Positions 6,625 to 6,640 of a stretch of DNA of 6,640 nt are shown here, piece by piece. The translations under genes and the position numbers were made by a program. The notes beneath the pieces are model-generated. The model worked only from the letters and a program-made list of their open reading frames with translations. It had not been told where the DNA came from and did not search any database. Within the stretch, counting starts at the first letter, position 1; each line of letters starts with the position of its first letter. Source of the stretch: Lachnospira sp. (lineage in GTDB: Bacteria > Bacillota > Clostridia > Lachnospirales > Lachnospiraceae); NCBI GenBank assembly GCA_017626275.1, contig JAGAJD010000051.1, forward strand, positions 1 through 6,640. The letters are read 5' to 3'.

Positions 6625-6640
6625 ATATTACCTCTCATTC

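Overview
The window reads as a chromosomal stretch of a low-GC Gram-positive anaerobe of class Clostridia, most likely family Lachnospiraceae. The evidence is AT-rich DNA, strong GGAGG-type ribosome binding sites, a 444-residue Bacillus/Clostridium-type glutamine synthetase, an ANTAR regulator directly behind glnA, a separate FchA next to FolD, and an AgrC/LytTR-type two-component pair. The genus cannot be fixed from sequence alone. No RNA gene, mobile element, CRISPR array or phage signature was seen.

All seven genes lie on the minus strand, so transcription runs from right to left: glnA (5290-6624), an ANTAR antiterminator-type regulator (4692-5246), dapF (3798-4667), fchA (3150-3776), folD (2296-3135), a LytTR response regulator (1558-2274) and a GHKL sensor kinase (211-1503). 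Gaps are 43, 24, 21, 14, 21 and 54 bases, and no terminator-like hairpin with a T-run was seen between genes. One long operon, or a set of overlapping transcripts, is therefore plausible. Two starts are moved inward from the longest reading frame because the ribosome binding site demands it: dapF to the ATG at 4667 and the kinase to the ATG at 1503.

The right part is nitrogen and biosynthetic housekeeping. GlnA makes glutamine. The ANTAR protein, whose receiver domain has lost its phosphorylation site, is the likely RNA-binding regulator of nitrogen genes. DapF makes meso-diaminopimelate for cell wall and lysine. FchA and FolD interconvert one-carbon folates. The most informative protein-level result is that FolD lacks the two residues required for cyclohydrolase activity (Lys to Ala49, Gln to Leu93). 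It keeps the dehydrogenase framework and sits 14 bases from a dedicated cyclohydrolase, FchA. The pair looks like a split version of the usual bifunctional enzyme.

The left part is a membrane sensor kinase and LytTR regulator of the peptide-sensing (AgrC/AgrA) type. Just past the kinase stop codon, a tandem 20-base imperfect repeat (165-204) lies directly upstream of a good minus-strand promoter (-35 at 152-157, -10 at 129-134, 17-base spacer). This is the architecture of a LytTR-activated promoter. It would fire leftward out of the window, so the target of the two-component system may be the next gene, beyond base 1.
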